DNA of 64,000 nucleotides from Arthrobacter sp. Bi83. GTDB lineage: Bacteria; Actinomycetota; Actinomycetes; Actinomycetales; Micrococcaceae. Positions 45,073-53,919 of this stretch are shown here, piece after piece. The first letter of the stretch is position 1; every line of letters begins with the position of its first letter. The stretch covers positions 1 through 64,000 of the forward strand of contig NZ_CAKKLY010000025.1 in NCBI RefSeq assembly GCF_918698095.1. Reading direction: 5' to 3'. Under the pieces are notes generated by a model. That model was given only the letters and a program-made list of their open reading frames with translations, did no database searches and was not told where the DNA came from. Made by a program: the position numbers and the translations under genes.

Positions 45073-46755
45073 GTGGCCCATATTGACGTTTCCGGCATCG
45101 ACTACTTCCTCTCCGACGGCACCCAGCTGCTCAACGGGGTGACCTTCAAGGTCCCCGACGGCACCAAGACAGCCCTGATCGGCCCCAACGGCACCGGAAA
45201 AACCACACTGTTCCGCATCATCGCCGGCGATCTCATTCCGGACGAGGGCGTGATCGGCCGATCCGGCAACATGGGTATCATGCGCCAGTTCGTGGGCCAG
45301 GTCCGGGATGATTCCACGGTCAAGGACCTCTTGGTTTCTGCCGCCCCGGCGGCACTGGCGGCCGCTGCCCGCGCCGTGGACGACGCCGAGCTCGCCATGA
45401 TGGAGCACGACGACGAACCCACCCAGATGCGGTACGCCCAGGCGATCGTCGACTGGGGAGACGCCGGCGGCTACGACGTCGAGACCGTCTGGGACGAAGT
45501 CTGCATGGCCGCGCTGGGACTGCCGTTTGACCGCGCGCAGCACCGCCCGGCGTCGAGCCTTTCCGGCGGCGAGCAGAAGCGCCTGGTGCTGGAGGCGCTG
45601 TTCGCGGGCCCTGATGAGCTGCTGCTCCTCGACGAACCGGACAACTACCTCGACGTCCCGGGCAAGCGGTGGCTCGAGGGAAGGCTCAATGAGTCGAAGA
45701 AGACCGTATTCTTCATCAGCCACGACCGCGAGCTGCTGAACAACGCTGCCGGCCGCATCGTCACCCTTGAGCCGGGCATCAACGGTGCCGGTGCCTGGGT
45801 ACACGGCGGCGGCTTCGGGTCGTACGTGGAGGCACGCGCCGACCGCAATGCCCGCTTCGAGGAGCTCCGCAAACGCTGGGACGAGGAGCACATCAAGCTC
45901 AAAGAACTCGTCAACATGTACAAGAACAAGGCGGCATTCCGCTCGGACATGGCCAACCGGTACCACGCCGCCCAGACGCGCCTCGCAAAGTTCTTGGAGG
46001 TCGGGCCGCCCGAGGCGCTGCCCATCGAGCAGAACGTGCGGATGCGTCTCAAGGGCGGCCGCACGGCCAAACGCGCCATCGTGGCCGAAAAGCTCGAACT
46101 GACAGGCCTCATGAAGCCGTTCTCCACCGAAATCTGGTTCGGGGACCGGGTGGGCGTGCTGGGCTCCAACGGCTCCGGTAAATCCCACTTCCTGCGGCTG
46201 CTCGCCACCGGGGGCACCGACCCGGAGCGCGAACACCTGCCCGTGTCCGACGTCGAAATCGCCGAAGTGCCCCACGAAGGAACCGTAAAACTCGGCGCCC
46301 GCATCCGCCCCGGCTTCTTCGCGCAGACCCACGTGCGGCCGGACCTGCTCGGCAAGACCCTGCTGCAGATCCTGCACCGCGGCGACGAACACCGCTCCGG
46401 ACTGGCGCGCGAGGCCGCCGCCGGAGCGCTGGACGGCTACGGGCTCGCAGGCCAGTCCGAGCAGAAATACGAGTCGCTCTCCGGCGGGCAGCAGGCGCGG
46501 TTCCAGATCCTGCTGCTGCAGCTCTCCGGTGCCACGTTGCTGCTGCTGGACGAGCCCACCGACAACCTGGACCTGCATTCCGCAGAGGCCCTCGAGCGGG
46601 CCATCGACCACTTTGAGGGCACAGTCCTCGCTGTCACCCACGACCGCTGGTTCGCCCGGACTTTCGACCGCTTCCTGGTGTTCGGTTCCGACGGGCGCGT
46701 CTACGAATCCGCGGAGCCGGTCTGGGACGAAAAGCGCGTGGAGCGCGCCCGCTAA
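45073..46755 (+). CDS. ABC-F family ATPase
   Basis: Soluble protein with two ABC nucleotide-binding domains in tandem (560 aa) and no membrane segment, the mark of ABC-F ribosome-acting factors. First domain: Walker A GPNGTGKTT, signature LSGGEQKR, Walker B LLLLDEPDNYLD. Second domain: GSNGSGKS, LSGGQQAR, LLLLDEPTDNLD. The interdomain linker is helical and charged. Start GTG 45073 (MAHIDVSGIDYFL) has GGGAAG upstream. Members act in translation or in ribosome-targeting antibiotic resistance; the sequence does not decide which. Confidence 0.93.
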   Translation: MAHIDVSGIDYFLSDGTQLLNGVTFKVPDGTKTALIGPNGTGKTTLFRIIAGDLIPDEGVIGRSGNMGIMRQFVGQVRDDSTVKDLLVSAAPAALAAAARAVDDAELAMMEHDDEPTQMRYAQAIVDWGDAGGYDVETVWDEVCMAALGLPFDRAQHRPASSLSGGEQKRLVLEALFAGPDELLLLDEPDNYLDVPGKRWLEGRLNESKKTVFFISHDRELLNNAAGRIVTLEPGINGAGAWVHGGGFGSYVEARADRNARFEELRKRWDEEHIKLKELVNMYKNKAAFRSDMANRYHAAQTRLAKFLEVGPPEALPIEQNVRMRLKGGRTAKRAIVAEKLELTGLMKPFSTEIWFGDRVGVLGSNGSGKSHFLRLLATGGTDPEREHLPVSDVEIAEVPHEGTVKLGARIRPGFFAQTHVRPDLLGKTLLQILHRGDEHRSGLAREAAAGALDGYGLAGQSEQKYESLSGGQQARFQILLLQLSGATLLLLDEPTDNLDLHSAEALERAIDHFEGTVLAVTHDRWFARTFDRFLVFGSDGRVYESAEPVWDEKRVERAR

Positions 46756-46791
46756 GCACGACGCTCTCTCACTTTCTGCACGTTTTGTGCC

Positions 46792-46820
46792 AACGCTCTC
46801 TCACACGGTGAGGGAGCGTT
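46792..46820 (+). terminator. Hairpin after the ABC-F gene
   Basis: AACGCTCTCTCAC pairs with GTGAGGGAGCGTT (13-bp stem, one wobble, 3-base loop). The stem arms are the same motif that is reiterated in the tandem repeat just downstream, and one more inverted copy of the motif lies at 46761-46772. Confidence 0.65.
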
Positions 46821-46838
46821 TGGCGTTATTTGCGACAA

Positions 46839-46986
46839 GTGAGAGAGCGTTGGGGATGTGGCTGCAGGGAGTGAGAGAGCGTTCGGGATGCGGCGGCAGG
46901 AAGTGAGAGAGCGTTCGGGATGCGGCGGCAGGAAGTGAGAGAGCGTTGGGGATGTGGCGGCAGGAAGTGAGAGAGCGTTGGGCACC
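46839..46986. repeat. 32-bp tandem repeat, 4.5 copies
   Basis: Units begin GTGAGAGAGCGTT at 46839, 46871, 46903, 46935 and 46967 (last copy truncated). Units differ by a few bases (TTGGGGATGTGG versus TTCGGGATGCGG). They are contiguous without spacers and fill most of the interval between the ABC-F and MFS genes. Confidence 0.93.
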
Positions 46987-47053
46987 TGCTGAATCCCGAG
47001 GTGGACCCGGGTTTCGGCACGCCCAGCCAGCGACCTTTGGCTAGAGTTGTCGA

Positions 47054-48250
47054 ATGACTTCCACCCAGCAGATCGCCGGCCGGCAGGTCTCCGCCGCTGC
47101 CGTTGCCACGTTCATTATTTTCGGCGCCAACGGCCTGGTCTTCGCCAGCTGGGCGGCCCGCATTCCGGCTGTCACCGAAATCCTGCACATCTCGTCCGGG
47201 CAGATGGGCACACTTCTGCTGTGCACCGCCGTGGGCTCGCTGATCGCGCTGCCCACCGCCGGGCATGTCATCAGCAGGATCGGCACGGCCAACAGTGTCC
47301 GGGCAAGTGGCTTGCTGGCGGCGATGGCGGGTGTGGGCATCGCGATCTCGCTGCTCGCGGAGTCTGTTCCGGGTACTGCGGTCGCGCTCTTCTTTTTCGG
47401 CATGGGCGTCGGTCTGTGGGATGTTTCCCAGAATGTCGAAGGGGCCGACGTCGAGCATCGCCTCCGCCGGACGATCATGCCCAAGTTCCATGCGGCTTTT
47501 AGCGGCGGGGCTTTCTTGGGTGCACTCATCGGTGCGGGGCTTTCCGGAGTCGGCGTGGGCCTGCCCCAGCACCTCCTGGTCATCGCAGCCGCCGTTGCCC
47601 TGCTGACCTTCATCACGCCGCGCTACTTTCTTCCCCATGAAGCACCGCAGGTGCCGGACGCCGGTGAGTCCAAGCCGGCCCGCGGTCCGTCCGCCTGGCG
47701 AAATTCCCGCACTTTGCTGATCGGGGTAGTGGTTCTCGGTGCCACTCTGACCGAAGGGGCGGGCAACGACTGGATCGCCAAGGCATCGGTGGACGGCCTC
47801 GGCACGACGGAGTCCACCGGGGCGCTGCTCTTCGCACTCTTTGTCCTGGCCATGACAGCCATGCGCTTTTTCGGAGGCGGCGTCATCGACAGGTACGGGC
47901 GGGTGGCCGTGCTCCGGGCGAGCATGGCCGCGGCGGCTGCCGGCCTCGCGCTGTTCGTCTTCGCGGGCGACGTTTGGCTTGCCGCCGTGGGCGCCGCCCT
48001 GTGGGGAGTCGGGGCAGCCTTGGCGTTCCCCATGGGAATGTCCGCCGCCGCCGATGACCCCAAGCACGCCGCTGCGAGGGTTTCGGTGGTCTCCACCATC
48101 GGCTACGTGGCGTTCCTCGCCGGCCCTCCGCTGCTCGGTTATCTGGGCGACCTCACCGGTATCCACCTGGCGCTCCTTGCCATCGCCGCACCGATCCTGG
48201 TGGCGCTGCTGCTGGCCGGTGCCGCCAAGCCGCTGTCCTCGAGGGAATGA
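47054..48250 (+). CDS. MFS transporter
   Basis: Major facilitator permease (398 aa) with about 12 transmembrane helices. It resembles fucose-permease-like or small-molecule exporters: FGANGLVFASWAARIPAVTEIL at the first helix and a GxLxxRxG-like loop (GHVISRIGTANSV). The central cytoplasmic loop is around residue 200. The substrate is not evident. The tandem repeat immediately upstream may contain its promoter. Confidence 0.92.
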   Translation: MTSTQQIAGRQVSAAAVATFIIFGANGLVFASWAARIPAVTEILHISSGQMGTLLLCTAVGSLIALPTAGHVISRIGTANSVRASGLLAAMAGVGIAISLLAESVPGTAVALFFFGMGVGLWDVSQNVEGADVEHRLRRTIMPKFHAAFSGGAFLGALIGAGLSGVGVGLPQHLLVIAAAVALLTFITPRYFLPHEAPQVPDAGESKPARGPSAWRNSRTLLIGVVVLGATLTEGAGNDWIAKASVDGLGTTESTGALLFALFVLAMTAMRFFGGGVIDRYGRVAVLRASMAAAAAGLALFVFAGDVWLAAVGAALWGVGAALAFPMGMSAAADDPKHAAARVSVVSTIGYVAFLAGPPLLGYLGDLTGIHLALLAIAAPILVALLLAGAAKPLSSRE

Positions 48251-48321
48251 ACCTCGAGGGAGCGAACCGCGGCCCGGGCGGGCCAATGTCCAGCCCCGCA
48301 CCCCGGCGGTAGGGTGGGCTG

Positions 48322-49824
48322 ATGCGAAGAATGCTGCGACGGGGCCCGGGCTGGGTGGCGGGGATGGACCGCACACTGATGCGGGCGGTCTCGGGATTTC
48401 CAGGCGGGCATCATGACACCTTCTTCCGCCGGCTTTCCGCGTCAGCGAACAAGGGTAAGCTCTGGTTCGGTGTGGCCGCCGTGGCCGCCCTTGTTCCCGG
48501 ACGCACAAGGAGGGCCGCCGTTCACGGGCTGCTCGCACAGGGTGTGGCTTCTGCCGTCACCAACATCGTCTTCAAGACCCTGCTGCCCCGCACCCGCCCG
48601 CTGCCCGAGCACCTGCCGGTTTTCCGTTTCGTCCATCCCCAGCCCACCAGCTCCTCCATGCCGTCCGGCCATTCTGCGTCGGCAGTGGCTTTCGCCCTCG
48701 GGACAGGACTCGTCCAGCCGGTTCTGGGCGCGGCGGTGGCGCCCGTTGCTGCCGGAGTTGCATACTCCCGGGTGCATACAGGGGCCCATTGGCCGTCAGA
48801 CGTCCTCTTCGGCTCGGCCATCGGAGCCGGGGCCGCCCTCATCACCAGGAAATGGTGGCCCGTCCGGCCCCCGTTCCCGCCCACTACCCGCACGTGGATC
48901 AAGACGGCCCAGGTGCCCAGCGGCGAGGGCCTGAGCATCGCGGTGAATTCGTTGGGAGGTTCTTTCACGGAGGAGACCGCGGATGCCCTTCGGGAAGTAT
49001 TCCCTCTTGCACATATAACCACGATCGCGCCGGACCAAGACCTGGCCGAACAGATAGAAACGGCGGCGACGCGGCCCGGGACGCGTGCGCTGGCGGTGTG
49101 GGGCGGTGATGGAACCGTGGGCACGGCTGCTGCGGCCGCCGTCGGACATGACCTTCCCCTGCTGGTACTGGCGGGCGGCACGCTCAACCATTTCGCCAGG
49201 GACGCCGGAACGCCCTCGCTCCAGGAGGCGGTCGAAGCAGCGGGAAAGGGCGAGGCGGCGCAGGCCGACGTCGGGATCGTGGCCGTGGAACGAGGGCTGG
49301 CGGACGACCCCGAAATGGTGGAGCTCATCATGCTCAACACCGCCAGTATCGGGCTCTACCCCAACCTGGTCCGCCGCCGCGAACAGCTGCAGCCGGCCCT
49401 GGGAAAGCCGCTGGCAGGGGTCGCGGCGATGTTCCGCACGTTCGCGGTGGAAAAGCCCGTCACGCTGATTGTGGACGGCGTCCGCCACAAACTGTGGATC
49501 ATGTACCTTGGCCGGGGCCGCTACTACCCCAGGGACCATGCCCCGCTCTTCCGCCCGGTGCTCGACGACGGAGTGCTGGATGTCAGGATGATCACGGCCG
49601 ACGAATCCTTTGCGCGCCTCCGCATGCTCTGGTCCGTGCTGACAGGCACCGTGGCCACCTCCAAAATTACCCACCTCAGGGAGGCCAGCCACGTGCGGCT
49701 TGAATGCGGAACGGTGCCCATGGTGCTCGCTGTGGACGGTGAAACCATGCCGGGTGTGCGAGCAGTTGAAATCACTCTCAAGCGCGGCGCACTGAAGTAC
49801 TACTCGCCGCGTCCGAAGGACTAG
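48322..49824 (+). CDS. PAP2 phosphatase / diacylglycerol kinase fusion protein
   Basis: 500-aa bifunctional lipid enzyme. The N-terminal half is a PAP2 phosphatase with KTLLPRTRP, PSGHSAS and SRVHTGAHWPSDVLFG, the three catalytic motifs, among several hydrophobic helices. The C-terminal half (from about residue 200) is a DAGK catalytic domain with VWGGDGTVGTAA and LAGGTLNHFARD. The two activities act in opposite directions on phosphatidic acid or isoprenoid phosphates, so it may balance lipid phosphate pools. The fusion is known in actinobacteria. Confidence 0.92.
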   Translation: MRRMLRRGPGWVAGMDRTLMRAVSGFPGGHHDTFFRRLSASANKGKLWFGVAAVAALVPGRTRRAAVHGLLAQGVASAVTNIVFKTLLPRTRPLPEHLPVFRFVHPQPTSSSMPSGHSASAVAFALGTGLVQPVLGAAVAPVAAGVAYSRVHTGAHWPSDVLFGSAIGAGAALITRKWWPVRPPFPPTTRTWIKTAQVPSGEGLSIAVNSLGGSFTEETADALREVFPLAHITTIAPDQDLAEQIETAATRPGTRALAVWGGDGTVGTAAAAAVGHDLPLLVLAGGTLNHFARDAGTPSLQEAVEAAGKGEAAQADVGIVAVERGLADDPEMVELIMLNTASIGLYPNLVRRREQLQPALGKPLAGVAAMFRTFAVEKPVTLIVDGVRHKLWIMYLGRGRYYPRDHAPLFRPVLDDGVLDVRMITADESFARLRMLWSVLTGTVATSKITHLREASHVRLECGTVPMVLAVDGETMPGVRAVEITLKRGALKYYSPRPKD

Positions 49825-49965
49825 GGGCTCATCCGTCCGGACTACGCCGGACAACCCTGATTCGCCCCTGAATCATCCCTGAGACCGGCGAATTCGACCG
49901 TCCGCATCGGTAGCGTGGAACGTGCAGACCAATCAGCACTCCGCAGCTAGGCAAAGGACCGCTCC

Positions 49966-50910
49966 ATGATCGAGGCACAAGGCCTGACGAAGGTCTACGG
50001 CGACAAAACCGCCGTCGGCGGCGTCGACTTCACCGTCCAGGCCGGACGGGTCACCGGCTTCCTGGGCCCCAACGGGGCCGGCAAATCAACCACCATGCGC
50101 ATGATCATGGGACTGGACCGCCCGACGGCGGGAACGGTCACCGTGAACGGCGTCCCGTTCGCCCGGCACGTGGCCCCGCTCCGTGAGATCGGCGCCCTCC
50201 TGGACGCGAAGGCTGTCCACACGAGCCGGTCGGCCTACAACCATCTCCTGGCCATGGCCGCCACCCACAGCATCCCCAAGAAACGTGTCCACGAAGTCAT
50301 CGAGATGACGGGCCTGGCCGACGTGGCCCGAAAAAAGGTCAAGGGTTTCTCACTTGGCATGGGGCAGCGCCTGGGCATCGCCGCCGCGCTCCTGGGCGAC
50401 CCGCAGACCATCATCCTGGACGAACCGGTCAATGGCCTCGACCCCGAAGGCGTGGTGTGGGTCCGCAATCTGGTCAAGTTCCTGGCCTCCGAGGGCCGCA
50501 CGGTGTTCCTGTCCAGCCACCTCATGAGCGAGATGGCGCTGACCGCCGACCATCTCATCGTGATCGGCCGCGGCAAGATCATCGCCGATGCACCCATCAA
50601 GGACATCATCACCGGCAAGGGACAGACCCGGACGCGGGTCCGCACGGACCAGCCCGACCAGCTTATGAACGTCCTCGCCGGAACCGGCGTCTCCGTTGAA
50701 GTCCAGGACCACGAACTGCTCGAGGTCAAGGGCCTGGACCCCCGCCAGATCGCACGGGCGGCGCTCGACAGCCGCGTCATGATCTACGAACTCACTCCGC
50801 TGCAGGCCAGCCTCGAAGAGGCGTACATGGAGCTGACCAAGGATGAGGTCGAATACCACTCGCTGATTACCACGGGAGTCCCCGTCCCCGTCCAGTCCGG
50901 AGGCAACTAA
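49966..50910 (+). CDS. ABC transporter ATP-binding protein
   Basis: Single nucleotide-binding domain (314 aa): Walker A GPNGAGKST, signature FSLGMGQRLG (LGMGQ replaces LSGGQ, as in many drug/lantibiotic exporters), Walker B IILDEPVNGLDPEG, H-loop SSHLMSE. The C-terminal 80 residues are the usual extension of this exporter group. It lies four bases before its permease gene and upstream of a two-component system. Confidence 0.95.
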   Translation: MIEAQGLTKVYGDKTAVGGVDFTVQAGRVTGFLGPNGAGKSTTMRMIMGLDRPTAGTVTVNGVPFARHVAPLREIGALLDAKAVHTSRSAYNHLLAMAATHSIPKKRVHEVIEMTGLADVARKKVKGFSLGMGQRLGIAAALLGDPQTIILDEPVNGLDPEGVVWVRNLVKFLASEGRTVFLSSHLMSEMALTADHLIVIGRGKIIADAPIKDIITGKGQTRTRVRTDQPDQLMNVLAGTGVSVEVQDHELLEVKGLDPRQIARAALDSRVMIYELTPLQASLEEAYMELTKDEVEYHSLITTGVPVPVQSGGN

Positions 50911-50914
50911 AGCC

Positions 50915-51802
50915 ATGAGCACATCAACCGTCGCCCAGCCCGGCCCCCGCAGCGCCGGCCCCGCGCACTCCAGCAACGCCCGTACCGCCAGCCCGGGTCC
51001 TGGACCCAGTTTCTTCCGCGTGCTGAACTCTGAATTCATCAAGTTCCGGACGCTTCTGTCCACCCTGATCCTGCTCGCCGCCACGGCCGTGGTGATGGTG
51101 GGGTTCGGCGCCCTGTCCGCCTGGGGAACCGGCCAGTTCGCTGATGCGGCCGGCTCCGATCCCCAGGCGGCGGAAGCACTGGCGGCCCAGGGCGGGGACC
51201 TCGCAGTCACTGTCCCCACGTCCGGCATCGCCTTCGCCCAGCTCATCCTTGGCTCGCTGGGCGTGCTGCTCATGAGCTCCGAGTTCACCACAGGAATGGC
51301 CCGCTCCACGTTTGCCGCCGTGCCCAAACGGATCCCCGCGTTCGTCGCCAAGCTCGCCGTGGTGATGGTCAGCGCCTTCATCCTGACGGCCGTATCCACC
51401 TACGTTGCGGGCCTGGTTGCCGTGCCGATCCTGGACAACTACGGCCTGAAGCTGGATCTGGCCAGTTCCCAGTCAATCAAGCTGCTGCTCGTCAACAGTG
51501 CCTATGTGGCTGCCGTGGCCGCGATCGGCATGGCCCTCGGGACTCTGGTGCGGAACTCGGCCGGAGGCATCATGAGCCTCGTGGGACTGTTCTTCGTGGC
51601 ACCCATCGCCTTCCAGCTGATTCCGGGCGACTTCTTCGTGGAAGCCCGCAAGTACCTGCCCGGCAACACGCTGACGCCCCTGACGGCCGTAGAGCACGTC
51701 CCGGACACCCTCGAAGTCTGGCAGGCCGGACTTGTGCTGGGCGCCTGGGTAGTGGTGCCGCTGGCCCTCGCCACGATCCTGCTGAAAATCCGCGACGTCT
51801 AG
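50915..51802 (+). CDS. ABC transporter permease
   Basis: Membrane subunit (295 aa) with about six transmembrane helices and a Ser/Pro-rich cytoplasmic N-terminus of 35 residues. ABC-2 type, like natA/bceB-class short permeases. It pairs with the ATPase upstream. The histidine kinase gene starts 22 bases after the stop, suggesting a sensed-and-exported substrate such as a peptide or drug, which is an inference from context. Confidence 0.92.
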   Translation: MSTSTVAQPGPRSAGPAHSSNARTASPGPGPSFFRVLNSEFIKFRTLLSTLILLAATAVVMVGFGALSAWGTGQFADAAGSDPQAAEALAAQGGDLAVTVPTSGIAFAQLILGSLGVLLMSSEFTTGMARSTFAAVPKRIPAFVAKLAVVMVSAFILTAVSTYVAGLVAVPILDNYGLKLDLASSQSIKLLLVNSAYVAAVAAIGMALGTLVRNSAGGIMSLVGLFFVAPIAFQLIPGDFFVEARKYLPGNTLTPLTAVEHVPDTLEVWQAGLVLGAWVVVPLALATILLKIRDV

Positions 51803-51824
51803 GGTCAGAGCCTAGGCTCGTTTC

Positions 51825-53120
51825 ATGACTGAAGCTGTTCCACTGAAGGACGCGCCGGCCGGCCAGGGCGGCGCGTCCTTCGCCGAGATAGCGGCCAGGC
51901 GCCGCGGCCGCCTGCGCCGCTACCTGCACCAGCATCCGCGCGTCATGGATGCCGTGGTGGTTCTCTGCTATCTCCTGCTGGTGACACCCACCATGGTGGA
52001 CGCCGTACGCGCCGGGGTTTGGCTGGCAGCCGGGCTGCTCACCGCCGTCGCCCTGTCCTTGTTTCTCCGGCGACGTTATCCGGTTCCTCTTGTGGCGTTC
52101 ATTGCGGCCGTGGAGGTGGCTGTCACCGTGCTGCATCCCTGGGGGACCAACGTTTCCGCCGGGCTCTGGTTCTCGCTTTACGCCCTCGCCGTGGTGCGCA
52201 CCAGGCGGTTCGCCCTGGTTACGCTTGCGCTCGCGACGGCACCGCTGGCGCTGCTCTACTTCTTCGCGGCTGTGGGTCCGCTGGAGAGGGAACTGCCCGC
52301 CTCTGCAACGTCGCCCGAAGAGTTCCAGCTGATCTCAAGCATCGCGGCGGGCACAACCATCGCGCTCTCAAACGTTCTCGCCACAGGCATCGGAATATCG
52401 GTTCGCCAGCGCCGGGAACACGAACAGGAGATTGCCGCGTGGGCGGCCCAGGCGGCCAAGCTCGGCTCCGTCAATGAACGGAACCGGATCGCACGGGAAA
52501 TGCATGACGTCGTGGCGCACTCGCTGACCGTCATGGTCACACTTTCGGACGGGGCCGCCGTGGTGGTCCGGAAGGATCCCGAACGCGCGGCAGAGGTCTT
52601 GGCAGAGATGTCCCGGACCGGGCGTACCGCCCTGGCGGATATGCGCCGCGTTCTCGGGGTCCTGCGCGACGACGCGTCCGCGGGGCAGGCGCCGCGCGAG
52701 CCGCTGGCTGCCGGGGACAACCTCGCCAAGCTCCTGGACGGGTTCCGTGCGGCAGGGCTTCCCGTGCACTACTCGCACACCGGACCCGCGCTGCCGGCGG
52801 ATGCCGCGTTCCAGCTGACCGTCTACCGCATTGTTCAGGAGTCGCTGACCAACGTGCTGCGATATGGCAGGGCGCTGAGCCGCGTTGACGTTACGGTGGT
52901 CCGTGACCCGTCCACGGTCACCATCGAAGTAGTGGATGACGGCCGGGGCACCGGCTCCGCACCCACCGGCACAGGCGCGCTTGGTTCGGGGCAGGGATTG
53001 ACGGGCATGAAGGAACGGGCCGGGATCTACGGGGGTACCGTGGAGGCTGGGCGGACCACCAGCGGCGGCTGGCGGGTGAAGGCTGTCCTGGCACTCAACG
53101 GCAACAAGGGGGAAGAATGA
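51825..53120 (+). CDS. Two-component sensor histidine kinase (NarL/DesK type)
   Basis: Membrane histidine kinase (431 aa). Several hydrophobic helices in residues 40-190 form the sensor. The HisKA_3 phospho-acceptor is in RNRIAREMHDVVAHSLTVMV. The ATP-binding domain has NVLRYGRA, VVDDGRGTGSA and GQGLTGMKERAGIYGGTVEAG. The stop overlaps the response regulator start by four bases (ATGA). Confidence 0.95.
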   Translation: MTEAVPLKDAPAGQGGASFAEIAARRRGRLRRYLHQHPRVMDAVVVLCYLLLVTPTMVDAVRAGVWLAAGLLTAVALSLFLRRRYPVPLVAFIAAVEVAVTVLHPWGTNVSAGLWFSLYALAVVRTRRFALVTLALATAPLALLYFFAAVGPLERELPASATSPEEFQLISSIAAGTTIALSNVLATGIGISVRQRREHEQEIAAWAAQAAKLGSVNERNRIAREMHDVVAHSLTVMVTLSDGAAVVVRKDPERAAEVLAEMSRTGRTALADMRRVLGVLRDDASAGQAPREPLAAGDNLAKLLDGFRAAGLPVHYSHTGPALPADAAFQLTVYRIVQESLTNVLRYGRALSRVDVTVVRDPSTVTIEVVDDGRGTGSAPTGTGALGSGQGLTGMKERAGIYGGTVEAGRTTSGGWRVKAVLALNGNKGEE

Positions 53121-53824
53121 GCGATGCCGGACGCATCCGGGTTTTGCTGGTGGATGACCAGCCGCTACTGAGGATGGGCTTCCGGCTCATTCTGGAGGGC
53201 GAAGACGATCTGGAAGTGGTGGGCGAAGCCTCGGACGGGGCCGAGGCAGTCCGGGAGGTCCGCGAGCTCAAGCCCGACGTCGTTCTCATGGACGTCCGGA
53301 TGCCGGTCCTGGACGGGATTGAGGCCACCCGCGCCATCACCGTCTCCGGCTCGTGCGCCAGGATCATCATCCTGACCACCTTCGACCTCGATGAGTACGC
53401 TTTTGCCGGGCTGCAGGCCGGAGCGTCGGCCTTTCTGCTCAAGGACGTGGCGCCGTCCGAGCTGGTCCAGGCCGTGCGGGTGGTGGCCAGCGGTGACGCC
53501 GTCGTCGCGCCCCGCGTTACCCAACGGCTCCTGGAAACCTACGTCCGTGGTGCGGCTGCCAACGCGCCGGCCGCGGCTGCCGCCACCCCCGCCCACCGGG
53601 ATCCGCTGCTGGAAGCTCTGACTCCGCGGGAAACCGAAATGCTGGAGGCAATGGCCGAGGGCCTGTCCAATGCCGAAATCGCGCACCGGTACTTCCTCTC
53701 GGAGGCCACGGTGAAGACCCATGTCCGGCGGATCCTCACCAAACTCCACCTGCGGGACCGGGTCCAGGCCGTGGTCTATGCCTACGAAACAGGACTCGTG
53801 ACCCCCAGCAACCCGGACTACTGA
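53117..53824 (+). CDS. LuxR/NarL-family response regulator
   Basis: 235-aa DNA-binding regulator. The receiver domain has the acidic pair DD (13-14), phospho-acceptor D59 in LMDVRMP and the conserved Lys in FLLKDV. An Ala/Pro-rich linker leads to the LuxR helix-turn-helix (LTPRETEMLEAMAEGLSNAEIAHRYFLSEATVKTHVRRIL). It probably controls the ABC transporter operon in front of it. Confidence 0.96.
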   Translation: MSDAGRIRVLLVDDQPLLRMGFRLILEGEDDLEVVGEASDGAEAVREVRELKPDVVLMDVRMPVLDGIEATRAITVSGSCARIIILTTFDLDEYAFAGLQAGASAFLLKDVAPSELVQAVRVVASGDAVVAPRVTQRLLETYVRGAAANAPAAAAATPAHRDPLLEALTPRETEMLEAMAEGLSNAEIAHRYFLSEATVKTHVRRILTKLHLRDRVQAVVYAYETGLVTPSNPDY

Positions 53825-53919
53825 ACCGGCCGCCGGCAGGTACCGCCAGGCGCCCCGCGCACAGCTTCCGCACAGGATTGCCCTATGCGGGCCATAGCTG
53901 CCTGGCGTTTCATGGATCC

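Noticed and set aside
44839-46641. 600-aa frame on the minus strand
   Set aside because: Lies antisense to the ABC-F gene, whose motifs are complete; it is an artefact of high-GC codon bias.
46839-46986. CRISPR array
   Set aside because: The 32-bp units are contiguous with no unique spacers, and no cas genes are present.
46826-48538. 570-aa frame on the minus strand
   Set aside because: Antisense to the MFS gene and through the 32-bp repeat, giving a repetitive peptide.
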